Shown piece by piece: positions 36,177-50,800 of a stretch of DNA of 64,000 nucleotides. The DNA comes from Psoroptes ovis (Eukaryota > Arthropoda > Arachnida > Sarcoptiformes > Psoroptidae). The position numbers were made by a program, and so were the translations under genes. Under the pieces are notes generated by a model. The model worked only from the letters and a program-made list of their open reading frames with translations, searched no databases and was not told where the DNA came from. Every line of letters starts with the position of its first letter. Position 1 is the stretch's first letter. The stretch covers positions 1,922,001 through 1,986,000 of the forward strand of contig PQWQ01000004.1 of the NCBI GenBank assembly GCA_002943765.1, written 5' to 3'.

Positions 36177-39100
36177 ACTTGCCTTAATGAAATTCATTCA
36201 AATTTCATCATCATCATCATCATCATCATAATAATAATCATATTCAATAATGATTCAAGATTATGATTGCTGTTGCTGTGGTTGCTGCTGCTGCTGTCAT
36301 CGTTGGTGTTGATTGAATTTTCGAAAGTTTTTCACATGAAGTAAATCGAAAGATCTCAGAATATATTCAAAAATATGTGCTGATGATGATGATGATGATG
36401 AGAAGTATTTTTAGCTTTTCACCCTTATTTCTCTTCCACCACCTCTTCAACACTTCTTCATCTTTAATATGTAAAATACCCTTTAAGAAAAAAAAATTAT
36501 AAATAATTCATCCACGTATACCTCATATTATTTTTAGCTGATTTTTTTTTATTTCCACCTTCAACTTTCTTCTTTGATGTCATTGCTATGTGAAAATTTT
36601 ATCATATTTCAATGCATTTATTTTTGTATGGAACGAAAAGTATTCATACACACTTTTCATCCACTTTTCAGCTAACTTTTTTCATGCAAGTTTGATAAAT
36701 GTTCAATTTGATATATATTCAAGAATATGTGATTCATGAACATAACTTTCAAAAGAATGAACATGATTTTCAATCAACACTTTATTCAATCTTTTTTCTC
36801 AATTATTTTGGATAAATGTGAAAAATGTTGAGAAATAGAAAATCAAAATTTACCAAAATATGTAATCAAATAACTCCAAATAAAACTAAATGAAAAAATC
36901 AGTGAAAATTTAAAGCGAAAATTTTTCCCAAAAAAAAAAATCTCAAAAATGATAAATAACACAGTCACATAATCATAGAACAAGGCGCAAATATCATCCA
37001 CAAATAACCCTACAGAAAATGGAAGAATTGAAAAATGGAAAAATGTGATAAAATGACGCCATTTTGTGTGTTCACCATAATTATGTTTCATTTTTCCATT
37101 ATTACTCGTAGAATACGAAGAAGATCAACGAAGAATAGGTTCAACGATAATAATCATAATAATAATTGTAATAATGGTAATAATAATAATCATTATGTTG
37201 ATATGTTGATATGATGATGATGATCATGATGATTATGATGATGATGATTTTTGGTTGAATAAACTTTTATGTATTTTACAAAATTTTCAGTATTATGACT
37301 ATGATTATGTATTATGATGATCATTATTTCAGTTCTTGTAGCTGCTGCTGCTGTTGCTGCTGCTTGTGTTGTCGTTCAATAAATGGCAAATGGTTCTTTT
37401 TTTTTTGGTGGAAAAATAAAAGTATTTTGAATATGAAAATTTTGTATTTTCAAAATTTAAATTTTTCAAAATTTAAAATGAAACTAAGTTTTAAAATTTT
37501 GAATTTTTCAGTTTTCTCCTTTGCTGGATCAAATGCTTTAGAGCAAAGCAAATATGCAGCTAAAGCTGATTTTATTCCATTTTCTTTTCTCCTTGGGTTT
37601 AATGGAATTGGTTTTTGTCGAAAATTTTATGGTGAATTACTTTTGTGAGGATGAAAAAAAATTTAAGGTAATTTTCAACCAAGAAAAGCATAAAAGGGAA
37701 TAAAGGAAAATACGATTAAAGAATATTTGGATTTACTTTTGGGCTGAAAATACTTTCGGTGATGCTGAAAGTTTGTGTCAAAAATTTTCCCATTTTTCCA
37801 TCTTATACCAAGTGTAAACTTGTTCATCTCTGATTCTTCTCTTTATGTTCCACGTCTTGAAATGTTTATTTTCTTTTTGTATATAATTTTTATGTCAAAA
37901 TTTTCACAAATTTTGAAACAAATTTAAAGACGAATTTCAAGAAACAAATTCCGAGGAATTTTTCTCACATTTTCACTCAATTCTTTGATTCTTTTTTGAT
38001 ATCTTTCTGTCTGTATTTTAGCTCTCAATTCAACAGAATTCGATAGCGATTATATACATTGTTGAAACATACATGTATTATTCGTTGAATTTATTCTCAC
38101 CGAAAAGCAGAAAAAATGAAAAAAAACATGCACATGGTTCATGTCACAAACAACAAATTTATTTTTTTCACGATTATTTTCACAGTAAAATGAACAAACA
38201 AATTGTATTTACCCTCAACAACAACAAACAGCAACAACTACCCGAAATACAAATCATTTCATAGCTCCATCATTCCATATTATTTCGATTATTTATTCCA
38301 TATTTTATTCCATTTTTTTTCATTCAATATTTTCTCTCATTGTATTCCAAGGGTGTTGGTAAATTTCTTGTTGTTGTTGACAAGTACAAATTCTTCACAA
38401 ATGAAGAAATGAGAATAAGAATAGGAAAAAAACATTTCTACACTTCAACTACGAATATCTTCAATTCTTATTTTGAAGATATTCTCAGTGAATATCATGT
38501 ATATATTTGTATATAAACATAACAAGAATTGGAAAAAAAATTGAAATTTGTTTTACGATCGAAAAAAATACATGAGAATAGAAATAAACAAACAGTAAAC
38601 AATAACAGCAGTAATAAAAAACAGAATAATGAGAACAAGAATTCGTGTTTATAATATGAGTAATATGATGATATGCATATGTGTGAGTGTGCTACGATCA
38701 GTACAGTTCAACGATACTGACATGAAAAGGATGAGAAAAAGCATTATTGTAATAATTTTCAACCATTTTCTCCGATATTTGACAGATGATTATGAAATAA
38801 TATGATGATTGTTAGAATAATCGAGGGTAAAAAATGAATAAATATTCAAAATAAATAAATGAAATGAAATGGAATTCAATTACATTTCAATTCAATTATG
38901 TGAAACAATCAATTCTGATATTTCAATTTTCATGAATCATTTCACAATGAATAACTGAATTAAAATATTGAATTGAGAAAAATGAGAAGAGAATTAGATC
39001 TATTCTATCAAATCCAATAGATTTATCTAGTATTTCTGCTGAATTTTCATATATTATATCAAATAATGTTTCAAAAATATTCAATATTTTTTGTATCGCA

Positions 39101-42100
39101 ACAATGTAAGCAACAAATAAACGAAAAACAAATAAACAATCGAAAACAATCAAAAATGATTGCAAATATCAATCATTATTGCTCTCGATCATTATGATTA
39201 TCATTGTTCATTATCAACAATTTATTCATAGGAATAATAATTCATTTTTTTCATTTCATTTATTCGATGTCTATCGAAGAAAGAAAAAGCAAAAATTTCT
39301 GGAACAACAATATCAATAATAACAGTGATAATAATATTGATGATAATAAACATGATAAGAAGCAATGATTTTCACCGGAAATCAACTCAAAGGTACATGA
39401 ATAATATATATAAAAAAAATATAAATTATTTCATTATTATTTGCATTTCAAAAATTCATTCGAGTGTATGTTCGTGCTTGTATGTGTATTTATTTGTATT
39501 TATTCATCATTATTTATAAATATTTATCATCATTGTAAATATCCATATATTATTTCTTTGTTCAGTAAACGAACAAGCAATCAAATGTGAATAAAAGAAG
39601 CAGGAAAAAAACATAACAAAACATACGAAAATAAATAAACAAACAAACAAACATACATTGGAATAAAATATTTGAAAGTAAAGTTGATTTTTTTGTACAT
39701 TATTATTATTATTATCATTATAACTATTATCTATTTATAGAAATCTAAATCACAATCAAAATAATAACGAATAATAATAATAATAATAATGATGAGATAC
39801 AGATATTCTTCTTTTGTTGTTGATATTTTGCTTTGATTTTCTATCATTATTACTATTATGATGCTGTGAATATGATCATGATATAATATATGTCGATGAT
39901 ATAACTTTATCATCATCATAATCATCATTATTATCATTATCATCATACATATAAATCGACCCATATTTATTCATTTATTATTATTATTATTGTTGTATTT
40001 ATCTTGTATATTTGATGATGATGATGATGATCATCATCATAATAATGATGATGTTGATGGTGGTGGTGATGGTCCAACATTGATTTTAGAATTCATTTTT
40101 TACTTTCAATAAACTTATTTCAATATTATTCATTCTTTATATTTGATATTCAATATTTGTTCCTCCGGAACTTATTGACAAAATAATGAAGTAAATAATG
40201 AATGGATGAAGAAAATATCATAGAAAATAATACAATAATTTCTATATAAGATAATATATGAAATTAAGATAAAATAGAAAAACAGATCTGATTGTAAAGA
40301 CAATGAATTTGAATATTAAAAAAAAGATAAAATGAAATTGCTTGGTAAATAGATGGTGAATGTTGAAATGGATGCTGTAAAAACTGAGAAACCAGTGATG
40401 AAAATCATTTGAAAAATAAGGCAAAGCTGCTTGAACATTAAATTGCAAAAGTGAATTTTGAATTGAATTTCGAACTGAATTTTCCAGAGCTTTTTCCCTT
40501 TCTTTAAAGTCAGTTTCATAACCAATAAAATTCATATTTTTTTCCCGTACAAAAAAAGCGGAAAAATTGAAATTATTTGAATTCAATTTCGAAAAAATAA
40601 TCAATTATCTTCAGACACTGAACAATAATAACGAATGAATGAATTGAATGATGAAATTCATATTAAATGAAGGAGAAATTTATTTTTTTCCATTTCATTT
40701 CGATTTCAATTTGATTCTTGTGTGTATTTGACTAATAAACAACAGAAACCAGGGAAGTTTTTTGGTGAAAAAAAATTCAAAATATCATACCAAATATCAT
40801 TCCAAACATACAAATACAAACGTACAATCACACACACAAACACACATATTAACCACATTCATTACACATACAATATGTTGTTTTGCGGTACGATGCATCA
40901 CAGAGAAAAAAATGGATTGAAAATTGAAAATTGAAAATAGAAAAATTTAAAATTCAAATTAGTTATTGTTCATAAATAATAATGATAATAATAATAATAT
41001 CAATGATAATGATGATAATAATGATATTGATGATGATGTTAATAGTAATGTAATAATGGTAATAATCAACCGAAATCAGCCAAAATCAACGACGACAACA
41101 ACAGCAGCAACAATTGCAGTAATTGCAAATGATTGTCATTGAAATTTCAATTTCAATCAATTTATATTTCTGTAAAATTACCCGAATAAACTATAAATCA
41201 AATGATTGAAATTTTCTTTGAATTTTCATATTTTCCTTCGTTTTCTTCATCACATCGAAACAAATCAGATCAAATCATCATTACGTTCGTTGATTATAAT
41301 GATGATGATCGGTTACGATGATCACAATTACAAATGACTCCATCATCGATGCATCAAAATATAACAAGACACCGATTCAATGTCGTTATATGCAAATTTC
41401 CATGTTTTTTTCCCGAAAGTTTTCGTTTATGAATTATGTTTCTCATCAAAGTTTATTGGAAAACCAATTTGAATTTAAATTGAATCTGAATCGGTGACAA
41501 AATTTGTTTTTCCAATTCCATATTCATAATTTCCAATTGTATACTTTGATGTTATTTATTTATTTATTTATTCATTCATTTTTGCTCGATTCTATGAGTT
41601 AATATTGATATTTTTCAAAATTTCCATGTTTTCAATGTTTTCATGAATGAATTTCATCTCTTTCGATGCCCATGTTTTTCATGCTTCAGAGCAATTCGTG
41701 AGGTTCGATGAAAGCTTAGTAGAACTTGATTAGAAAATTGAAAAATTTCGGAAAAAATAAAAAATGAATTAAACCAAAAGTAAACAATAAAAATATGGAA
41801 TTAAAAGTTTCATTTCATTTCAATTTCGTTTCATTTTTCTCTTTGTAATTCGGCAAATTTTTATTCTCAAAAATTGAAATTAATATCAGAAAAAAAACAG
41901 ATAACCAACTGAAAAATGGAGAAAATATTGAAAATTGAATTTCGAAAAAAATGAATTCTGAAAAAAAGGAAAATTTTCACTCATTTATTTCTATTAGTTT
42001 AATATGTACAGAATCTGCTGAATCCTAAATTATTTTATATGAAAAAAACAAACAAAAATTATTAAAAAATATTATATGATCACCATCATCATCATCATCA

Positions 42101-42535
42101 TCATTAACAAATGATGATAATTTTGCTGAATAAATGAATGATGGTGGTGGTAAACATCGCTTAAAAAATGAACCAGAAAATTCTGGTATTTAGATTTAGG
42201 AAAAAAATATATTTCAATAAATTCTATTTTTTCGAATCGAAATGATGAAAGAAACTGAGAAAATTTATAATCTTAAGCTCTGCTCTTCACTGTTATTATT
42301 GATATGGCTGTATGGGTTTTTCGTTTGTTGTGTGTCTGTGTGAAAAAAATTTATTTAATTCAATTAAATTAATTAAAATTTGTTGTTGTTGTTGCTGCTG
42401 CTGCTGCTGAAGAGAATGAGAAAATAAAAGTTAAAATCACAAAAAAAATAAGAGAAAATAAATTTTTCTATTATTATTTTATTTTTTTCCCATTAGTTTA
42501 CAATTGGTATAAAAATATCGAATACTAATGAAATG
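36177..42535. other. AT-rich non-coding stretch with microsatellites
   Basis: No supportable gene. It includes CAT/AAT arrays near 36208-36240, a (CTG)n run at 37338-37364, ATA/ATG arrays at about 37140-37250, 39880-40070 and 40980-41060, and a (GTT)n(GCT)n run at 42381-42410. The 120-codon minus-strand open frame at 40242-40604 shows no recognisable domain and ends in a Phe/Ile-rich tail from A-rich DNA, so it is not called. Confidence 0.5.
38453..38484. repeat. Perfect 12-bp hairpin
   Basis: GAATATCTTCAA (38453-38464) and TTGAAGATATTC (38473-38484) are exact reverse complements separated by an 8-base loop. It is short enough to be chance in AT-rich DNA, and no associated gene is seen. Confidence 0.5.
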
Positions 42536-42740
42536 ATCATGATAACAAGTACCCAAGTGCACCAACCAAAATAGACCAACAGATGCACGCCAGCACAAAC
42601 CAACATTTGCATCCAACTTACACTTGCAAACAGCGCGAAAGTAATATCGATTTCGATATATTTTTTCCGAGGAATCTTTTTCAATTCGTAGTTCCCAGAA
42701 GCTTTTTGAAAAATGAATCAAATGGATCCTCTGGAAAAAC
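42536..42740 (-). other. GC-richer island, possible exon or decayed gene
   Basis: About 200 bp that is clearly less AT-rich than its surroundings and free of simple repeats. On the minus strand one frame reads a basic segment (KKIPRKKY) followed by about 45 hydrophobic residues (for example LLVYFGWCTWVLVIMIISL) and a stop, resembling a last transmembrane helix. A second minus frame is open for 110 codons and a plus frame for about 100, so long frames here partly reflect the lower stop density. A plausible minus-strand acceptor (pyrimidine-rich, then CCAG) precedes position 42730, but the hydrophobic frame meets a TGA just downstream of it. No family recognised. Confidence 0.3.
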
Positions 42741-43235
42741 CTTTGAATGTACAAAGAGGAATGAAAAAGAGAGTGTAAAGAAATGTGTGCACTCAATAAA
42801 TTTATTTTCATTCTTTCATTTCTTCAATTCATTGAGCCAAGATGAAATGAATGAATGATGAAATTGTTTTAACATCATTTTTAATTATGTTCATAAAAAT
42901 AAAAGTAATAATAATAATAATAATAATTTTAATGACTTTTTATTATTATATTTCTTGCTTTCTATTGAAACCTACTGAAATCATTCTGCTATTATTACTA
43001 ATGCAATTACAATCAATATTATTATTATTATTATTATCATGTGAATGATTTTTCAATGAATGGCAAAAATAATGGCAAATAATAGAAATAATAATAATAA
43101 TAATAACGATATTGATATTGATATGGCAATAATGATAGTTGTTGTAATAATTGATGATAATTTGTCAAGGGACTAGATCAACAGAAAAAAAAATGATGAT
43201 GATGATGGCTAAGGCTACTACTATTCATATATCAC

Positions 43236-43259
43236 CAACAACAACAACAACAACAACAA
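43236..43259. repeat. (CAA)n microsatellite
   Basis: Eight consecutive CAA triplets. The local open frame reads poly-Thr and is a by-product. Confidence 0.85.
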
Positions 43260-43759
43260 TACCCATGAATACAGTGTATTGTATTCACAAAAGTAAAGTG
43301 AAATTAAAACATGGAAAAATGGAAGAAAAACTTTTTGTTCATTTTTCTCATATTCATATTGGTTATTTGCCGGTTACTTGCCGGTCATTTTTGACTATTT
43401 CACTTTTGTTTGTTGGTTTTTCATTTTTTCAGAATTGAATTTCATTCATTTTGTTCAAAAATTGAATGAAATGAAATAAAATTAATGATTATTTGAAAAT
43501 AATGATGATAACAATGATGATGACTTTTGTTCGGCGCGTCCAGTACCTGGAACATTATCATCAATTTTGATAAATATAAATATCTATTTTTGTGTGTGTC
43601 AAACCATTGGACAATGAATTTTCTTTTTTGATGGAAATCATCAATATTTTATCATTGATATTCTATTGATTCTATTCGGCCATTGTTAAGTTGTTGTGGT
43701 TCAATATTTAATATTGATACTATTTTTTCGAATGAATACAATTCATCTTTGATATTTTG

Positions 43760-43800
43760 TTGGATGAATTTTGGATGAATTTCGGATGAATTTCGTATGA
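43760..43800. repeat. 11-bp tandem repeat, nearly four copies
   Basis: The unit TGGATGAATTT is repeated at 11-bp spacing, with the later copies carrying TTTC and TA substitutions. No gene is nearby. Confidence 0.75.
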
Positions 43801-46800
43801 TAAAATTTTTTGTTTAATATTTTGTTAGTTAGTTAGCTTAAAACATTAATTAATGGGCTTTTTTCATGTTTTGTTTTGTTTATCATTGAAATTCCAGCAC
43901 CAAAAAGACAATGGAAATGATGTTAATAAAATGTGAAATTATTTTGTCAATATGAACAAATAAAAATGGATGAGAACAACATAATTGATTTACCTAAATT
44001 CTTTTTTTTTGTGTCTCGCACTACCGATCAAGCTATTGATCAATATTTTTAAAAGTTAATAATAATTATAAATATTGCTTTCGGGTTGATTATACGTTGA
44101 ATCATATACGAAGCTATTCAATTTTTAGTTTCATTTTTTCTAATTAAATTTGATCATTATTAACAGCATTTGCTGTTGCTGCAAACTACAAAAATCAATA
44201 CAAAATATGATCAAATATGAATCGATGATTAAAGGACTACAATAACGAATCAACAGCACACCAAAAAAAGTTACCAAAAAATGGCTTACTCAATGAATAA
44301 GAAAAAAATTGACAATCTTAAGAATCAGTGATGGTTAGCATTATTATTCACAAGGTTATTATTGTGCTGCCATATCATATCATATGCAGCGATTTGATGT
44401 TAAATATTTGATATGTTTGAAATGAAAAATGATTGAACTAATATTGAAAACATTAAAGAAAATCAGATCAACAAAAAAAATGAAGAAATTGACAACTTAT
44501 TGATTGGAGCACAATTGATAACGATAATAAGAATGGAATATTGAAATTTTCGTCAATTTCTCGTCTCATTTTAAGAATAATTTATAATTTGATTCGATCA
44601 AAATCGAAGAAAAAAATTGGAAATTGTCAAATTTTTCAATTTATAGAATGATTGAATTATGGAAAGCCTCTTCTGCTTCTTATTCATAAATATTCATATG
44701 ATAATTGATTTGAAATCAAATTTCAAATTCTTTCTTTGAACATTCTCGTTCATGTTATCCTCACCATTTTTAGGGTTTCGAGAAATGTAATTTTCTTCAT
44801 CATTATTTTGCATGCATTTTTCATTTTTTAACCTTTAAATAACCGAATACAGAATCCGATTCCGGTTGAAATTGTTATAAATCACAATCTCAAATTCAAA
44901 TGTGTTTATTTTTTTTTATTATTATCATAAACACATTGTTATTAATTCATATTATTTTATTTTATTTTATTTTATTTCATTTTCATTTTTATTTATATTT
45001 TCTGCGTTATAAAACCACAAAAAAAACAATGTTCAACCATTTGTTTTCAATGAAATGAGAGAGCAGAAGAAAACGACCAGAAAATTTAACATATAACAAA
45101 TGATAATTCATATTATTATTATTATGATTTTATGGAATAGAAATAATAAAATACAATAACAACAACTGGCAAAAAACATCATAAATCAATTTTATTCCAT
45201 TCATTTATTCATCATTTATAATTCTATGTATTCTGTATGGAATTTCTCCATTATTTTATTACCATTTTCACTTTTTTTTACTTTCGTTTTTTCACTGGTA
45301 CAAATTGAAAAGGTATTAAAAATCGATATCTTTTGCTTCTCTATGGTCGTGCTTTGCTTGTGTTTAACCCTCATTGTTACTAATTTTATCCGAATTTCAT
45401 TGATTGATTCTGTTTAGATGCATAAATTCATTGAAAAATAAGATAAGATTCCAATACAAAAGTAAGAATTATCTATGAAAAAATTGCGAAACATCGATAA
45501 ATGAATAAAAAGTATCTGGCATCAATCAAATGAAAAACAATTTGATTTTTCACTTTTTTTGCTTTATCTTTATGTCTTTTCATTTTTTTGATCGATAATT
45601 TCAATTTATTTCAATGTTTTTTTCTTGCTCCGATCAAATTTCTGATATGAGTTTCTCGAAAGTGAAATCACTTTGACTTTACGTCACAATTCACCATTCA
45701 CGCGATTGGCAAATAGAATAAATTGAAAATTAAATGTGAATGTAAACATGAGAAAATTTGTCAAAAAAAAATACTGATAAAGAATCATTTAAAATTGAAC
45801 ATTTAAAAAAATTGAATTCTAGAAAATAAGTCGAAGAAAAGTGTCAAGAAAAAAATTTCAAAATTAAAAATAATGAAATGAAAAATGAAAAACGACAAAT
45901 CGATCATTCAATTCTAATCAATTCAATCATCAAAGAAAATGAATTTATGAATGTAAATTGAAAATTAACCAAAACCAATGGACAAATCACCAAAATTTCT
46001 TTATTATTTCAATACTTTACTTTCTATTTTTCATTTGTAAATTAAAAATCGTGAATAAACGAATTGCTGCCACAAATGTCATGAAAATCCTTATATTTCG
46101 ACTGTGTGCGTGTGTTAATCATTATTGTTTTACTTCATTTCATTCAATATGAATATAAAAATGAAATTAAAAGAAAAGATTCTTTGAATGAATAAATCTA
46201 AATGAATGAGAATAATTTACTTTATTCACTGGAAATAATATTTTTTGATTATATTCCATTACACAAATAATAATAATAATCATAATAAAAAAATTGTACG
46301 AAAACATCTATAACAAAAGAAAAAAATGAAAATAAAACAAAAAGTATTGCATTATGGTGCATTGGAGAAAAAATTAAAAATGAAAAACGAAAATGTTAAT
46401 AAATAAAAGTGCTTTGTACATTTGAATATACACACAAACACATACACACAGATGTACCGAATTGTTTGAATATAATAATAATAATGATAACATTAATTGT
46501 AATAATCATAATGAAAATAATAACAATAATTTTCTTGATTATTTCTACGAGTTATAATCAAATATAATTCACCATACAAATGTGTATGAAGGATACAATA
46601 CATATGATACAATGTTATGTTCATTTGTATAATTTTCACAGAATTTCATTACATTATTATTATCATCATTTTTTCCTTTAATATTTTGTACCATTGTTTC
46701 ATCACCAACATCATCATATTTTTTACCGAAAAAGCTCAGTTTATTCAGTTAAAACTTACAGAAAAATTTATTTATTTCTGTATTTTTCGGTTTATTTATT

Positions 46801-47715
46801 TACCTGTAGTCAAAAATGGAGAAATACAAAGAACAAAACAAACAGAAAAAATTAATGACCAACTTTTATTACATTTTAGCAAAATGAGAGTGAAAGAAAG
46901 ATAGAAATAAAATAAAATAAAATAAAACATTGTTCTAAATAAATATCAAGCATTTAACATTCATCTTTGCACATAAACACATAGATATATGTTATATTCA
47001 TTATGGATTGCAAACAGCAGAGAAAACTAAATGCCAAAGATGTAAAACCATATCCATAAGAAGAAAAAAATGAAACAAAATAAAAGAATCAAGAAAATAA
47101 TAATAAACTATTATTCTCATTGTATTATTGTTTCAGTTTGTATATTTTTTAAGAAAAGTTTTCCAATAACAACAACTAAACGAAGAGAAAAGAATGTAAA
47201 ATTTTCCATTATGTTGAAATTTGATTTTTTTATTTTCATTTTATTTAAAAGGTCTTGAAAAAATATTGTAAAATGAAATGGGAAAAATTTATCTTTTAAA
47301 TAAAAGAAAATGAAAAAAAATAATAATAAATGTTTAAGATTATAATGTTTTAACAAACGATGAGAAAAAAAGCAATGAAGAAAAATAATAATAAAAATAA
47401 ATAAATAAATAAATCGTTGGATTCTTTAATTCCAAGTGCAAGTGCATGGATGCTTTCAATGTTTTAATTTTTTTTCATTATTTTTTTGGAATAAATTCCA
47501 AAGTAATGCATAATAAAACAGTAATAATAAAATATGGATACAATTTACTTGTTTTTCGGTAAAGGTCACTTCGTTTTCTGAAGATAATAATTTAGTATTT
47601 TTTAATTTTGTGTGATAATTTTGTAATAATTTACATTGCATAATGCTTATTTTATCTTGAAATTTATTTTGGTATATTTATTATTTTTTCAAAAATGGTT
47701 AAATCGTTGTTTGAT

Positions 47716-47871
47716 TTAACCCTTAAAACTCGAGCGGTGAGCATAGCTCACCATAAGATGTAATGCAGCAACTCGATAGGCGCCTTTCAGTCACTATTTT
47801 AACATGAGTGTGAAAAATTGTCGAGCTGCTGGCTTGCTTGCGCTGTAAATGCCTCGAGTTCTAAGGGTTAA
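47716..47871. mobile_element. TTAA-flanked MITE, piggyBac/Kolobok type
   Basis: TTAA at 47716-47719 and at 47868-47871 brackets a 148-bp element. Its left end CCCTTAAAACTCGAG matches the reverse complement of the right end, CCCTTAGAACTCGAG, at 14 of 15 positions. TTAA target duplication with CCCTT ends is characteristic of piggyBac; Kolobok elements also use TTAA. A second, internal perfect hairpin (GGTGAGC-ATA-GCTCACC, about 47735-47751) and a further inverted pair (GCAGCAACTCGA against the complement of TCGAGCTGCTGG) fold the interior. It is GC-richer than the surroundings and non-coding. Confidence 0.82.
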
Positions 47872-50800
47872 AATTTGAGAGGATAAAACTAGAATTAATG
47901 AATTAATGAATGGAATAAAACGTCGATTACATGCTCATTCAAATAAATTTATGACATATACAAGAGCAGAGTCATTACCAGAAATCATTTCACCCTTTGA
48001 GATATTTATAGCCATTTTGGAATCGGAATCAAATTCGTTGGATTCCTAAGGAATTTGTTGGATTTGTTCGTAGAGGAATGACAACTACAACAGCAGCATC
48101 AGCATAAACAAATGAATATATCATGAATGGGAATCGTTTGAAATTATTTTTAAATATGGAATGAATGATTAATTGTTAGAGTGGAACATTCATTGATCAA
48201 AACTTTTAACCCGCGTTCATTTTGTGGAATTCATTATCATTTGAATCGTATTTGTTTGTATATCATATTTGTTTCAGAGTTGGATGGAATGGAAATAATT
48301 CTGCTTCGAAGCTCTTTTCAAGTCTGAAATCAAAATTTATGATTCATGGATTTATTTTTTTCAAATATTTAAAAAATAAATGATAAAAAATGTCTGCGTT
48401 CATTTTTAATTGATTATTAAAACTAAATTATGAATAATTAAATTCAATTTAATTCAAATAATTAAATTTATTTCAATTTACATTATCATTGTTCATATTA
48501 TTATTTGTTTTGCGTTTCAATTTGATTTATCATTTTGTTTTCATTTCATTTTTATTTTAATTCTTGGATTCATTTATTTCGAATTGAATTTTATGAACAT
48601 TTGTTCCTTAGGATGATTTGACAATAAATAGAATAGAAAATGGAAATAAAAAGAAATAAAAAAAAATCAAACAAATATCAATCAATTATTATTTTAGTTG
48701 AAAGAAGAATCAAAAAGATGAATCATTCGACATTCAAACAATTATCATATCAATCATATATAACAAAAAACAAAAACAAAGAAAAATAAATAAATAAATA
48801 ATGAAAAATCAAATTAAAAGGTAATTTATATTTAGAAAACTTGTAATTGATAAAGTCAATGACAGTGTTATTATTCTTAATAATAATAATAATAATAAAA
48901 TTAAGAAGATACATTTCTAAATTTTCAAAAAAAAAAAAAAAAATAATAATAATCGCAATGAAATGAATAAATGATATTCAAAACAAAGAATTATTAATAA
49001 TTGATTGTTAATATTGAAAATTATTGACCTTCGAAAAACGACACAAAACTTTGTACAAAAACTGCCGAAAAATTGAATGAAAATCATAGAAATAATATTG
49101 AAATTAATATTTGAAATTGATTTTCAAACGATGATGATGATGATGATGATACATTAGCAGCAACAGCATCAGAAAATGAATAATGATTGAATGAAATAAA
49201 AATATAAATAAATTGAAAATTAAACTTTTTTTTGTTTTTTTTTCATGTTTTATTTGATCAATCAATCAATTAATCCATCGTTTTTTGATGATGATGATGA
49301 TGATGATTAATTCAATTCAATGACATATGATTCACTCATATGATTATCAATTATTATTGATATTAGAGAATTGAATAAATGAAAGAAACAAACACAAGAA
49401 AAAAATGAATGTTAAATCAAGTTGTTTTCCAATCAATTTTCCGAAATTGAAAATTGATTAAAATTTTATCAAATTTATCAAATTGAAAATTAATCAAAAA
49501 TATAAGCGAATTTGGAGAAATTGAAATTGAATTGAAGAGAAAAAAAATGAAAATTAAATGGAAAAAAATTGAAAATATCAAAATCAAATCAATCAATCGA
49601 TTAATGATGATGATAATGATGGTGATGGTATTATGGTAGTTGATTTATTTATTTATTAATTTTTTCTTCTTATTTTTGGTTCATTTTTCATCTTGTTTTT
49701 CGATACATTTAAGGCCAAAAACAAAAATTCTTCTTTTAATGAAAATTGATGTCATTTGGTCAAATGTATTTATTTATTCTTCGAGGATTTAAAATAAATA
49801 AATAAATAAGCATGAACATTTTTCATTTTAATTGAAGATTCATCTTATTTTTTTCACTTAGCAATGCACTTATTTTACATTATCCATGAAATAATAAATT
49901 GACCAATCATCATCAAATCAAATGCAATGGAAAGCGAAGCAATCGGAATTTATTTATTTTTTTCTGAAATTTATTTTCTTATAAATTTTCTTTTTATCTT
50001 TTTGAACTTCGTTGCCATAAATTTTCAACCTGAATTTTTTCTTCTTTATCCTCGTATATCCTTGTGTATGTATTATACATGAATAGATAGATAGATATAT
50101 TTATCTTTCGACGATGTTTGCGTGATTTTTTGTGAAAGCATCGAAAAAAACAGAAAGATGAAAAGACATGAAAAATTTTACCGATTTTTTCGGGAAAAAT
50201 TTTAGATTGAAATTTGTTTTATTCCTTTTCAAGATTTTCTCAAAGAGAAAAATATATGAGAATGTTTTCCCAGATTGGATTGAATTAAATTGAAAATTCC
50301 GATATCAAACAAGTTTGGTCAATTCGAAGATGGAAATAAAAATGGAAAATTGAATTTCTTCTTTTACATCAAAATTTTGATTTTCGATTACCTGACAAAA
50401 TTTGCGTGTCCCAACATTATTTATCGATATAGAAGAATTTTGAATTTCCATGACAGATTTTTGAAAAATATATGAATTCAATGGATTTTGATTTAATGAA
50501 TTCACCAAAAAACAATGAATATTTTTGCGTGATGATAATCGTAGTGATAATTGTTGAATTTTTCCCCAAAAATAGCCGAAGCGTCTGAAAATTTTCCATT
50601 TGAAAATGAATGGAAAATTTATTTCAAAAAATGTGTAGTTTTTCTTTCAAGAACAATAATAATGGTAATAATTATTAATGATGATAACCTCCAATCAATC
50701 GTTTTAACATCACTTCAAGTATTCTCACTTTATTCACTCATCTTTTGTCTCATATTTTAGTTGAGATTTCAAACAAAATAATTTATGAAACAAAAAAAAA

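Larger units (their letters stand above)
42741..47715. other. AT-rich non-coding stretch
   Basis: No supportable gene. Apart from the tandem and triplet repeats listed, it contains AAT/ATT arrays (42905-42930, 43018-43040, 43090-43110), a TTTTA run near 44955-44980 and an isolated GC-richer patch (CGGCGCGTCCAGTACCTGG) near 43534-43552 with no associated frame or hairpin that I can recognise. Confidence 0.5.

Noticed and set aside
37500..37648. Exon-like segment after a TTTTTCAG, reading AGSNALEQSKYAAKADF on + and a basic peptide on -
   Set aside because: Short, ends quickly, both strands look equally peptide-like and I recognise neither. Too weak to call an exon.
40242..40604. 120-codon minus-strand open frame
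   Set aside because: No domain, repeat-derived Phe/Ile-rich C-terminus, no splice context. A frame this long is not rare in 64 kb of AT-rich DNA.
43534..43552. CGGCGCGTCCAGTACCTGG patch as an element terminus or rRNA fragment
   Set aside because: No inverted partner, duplication or recognisable RNA structure nearby.
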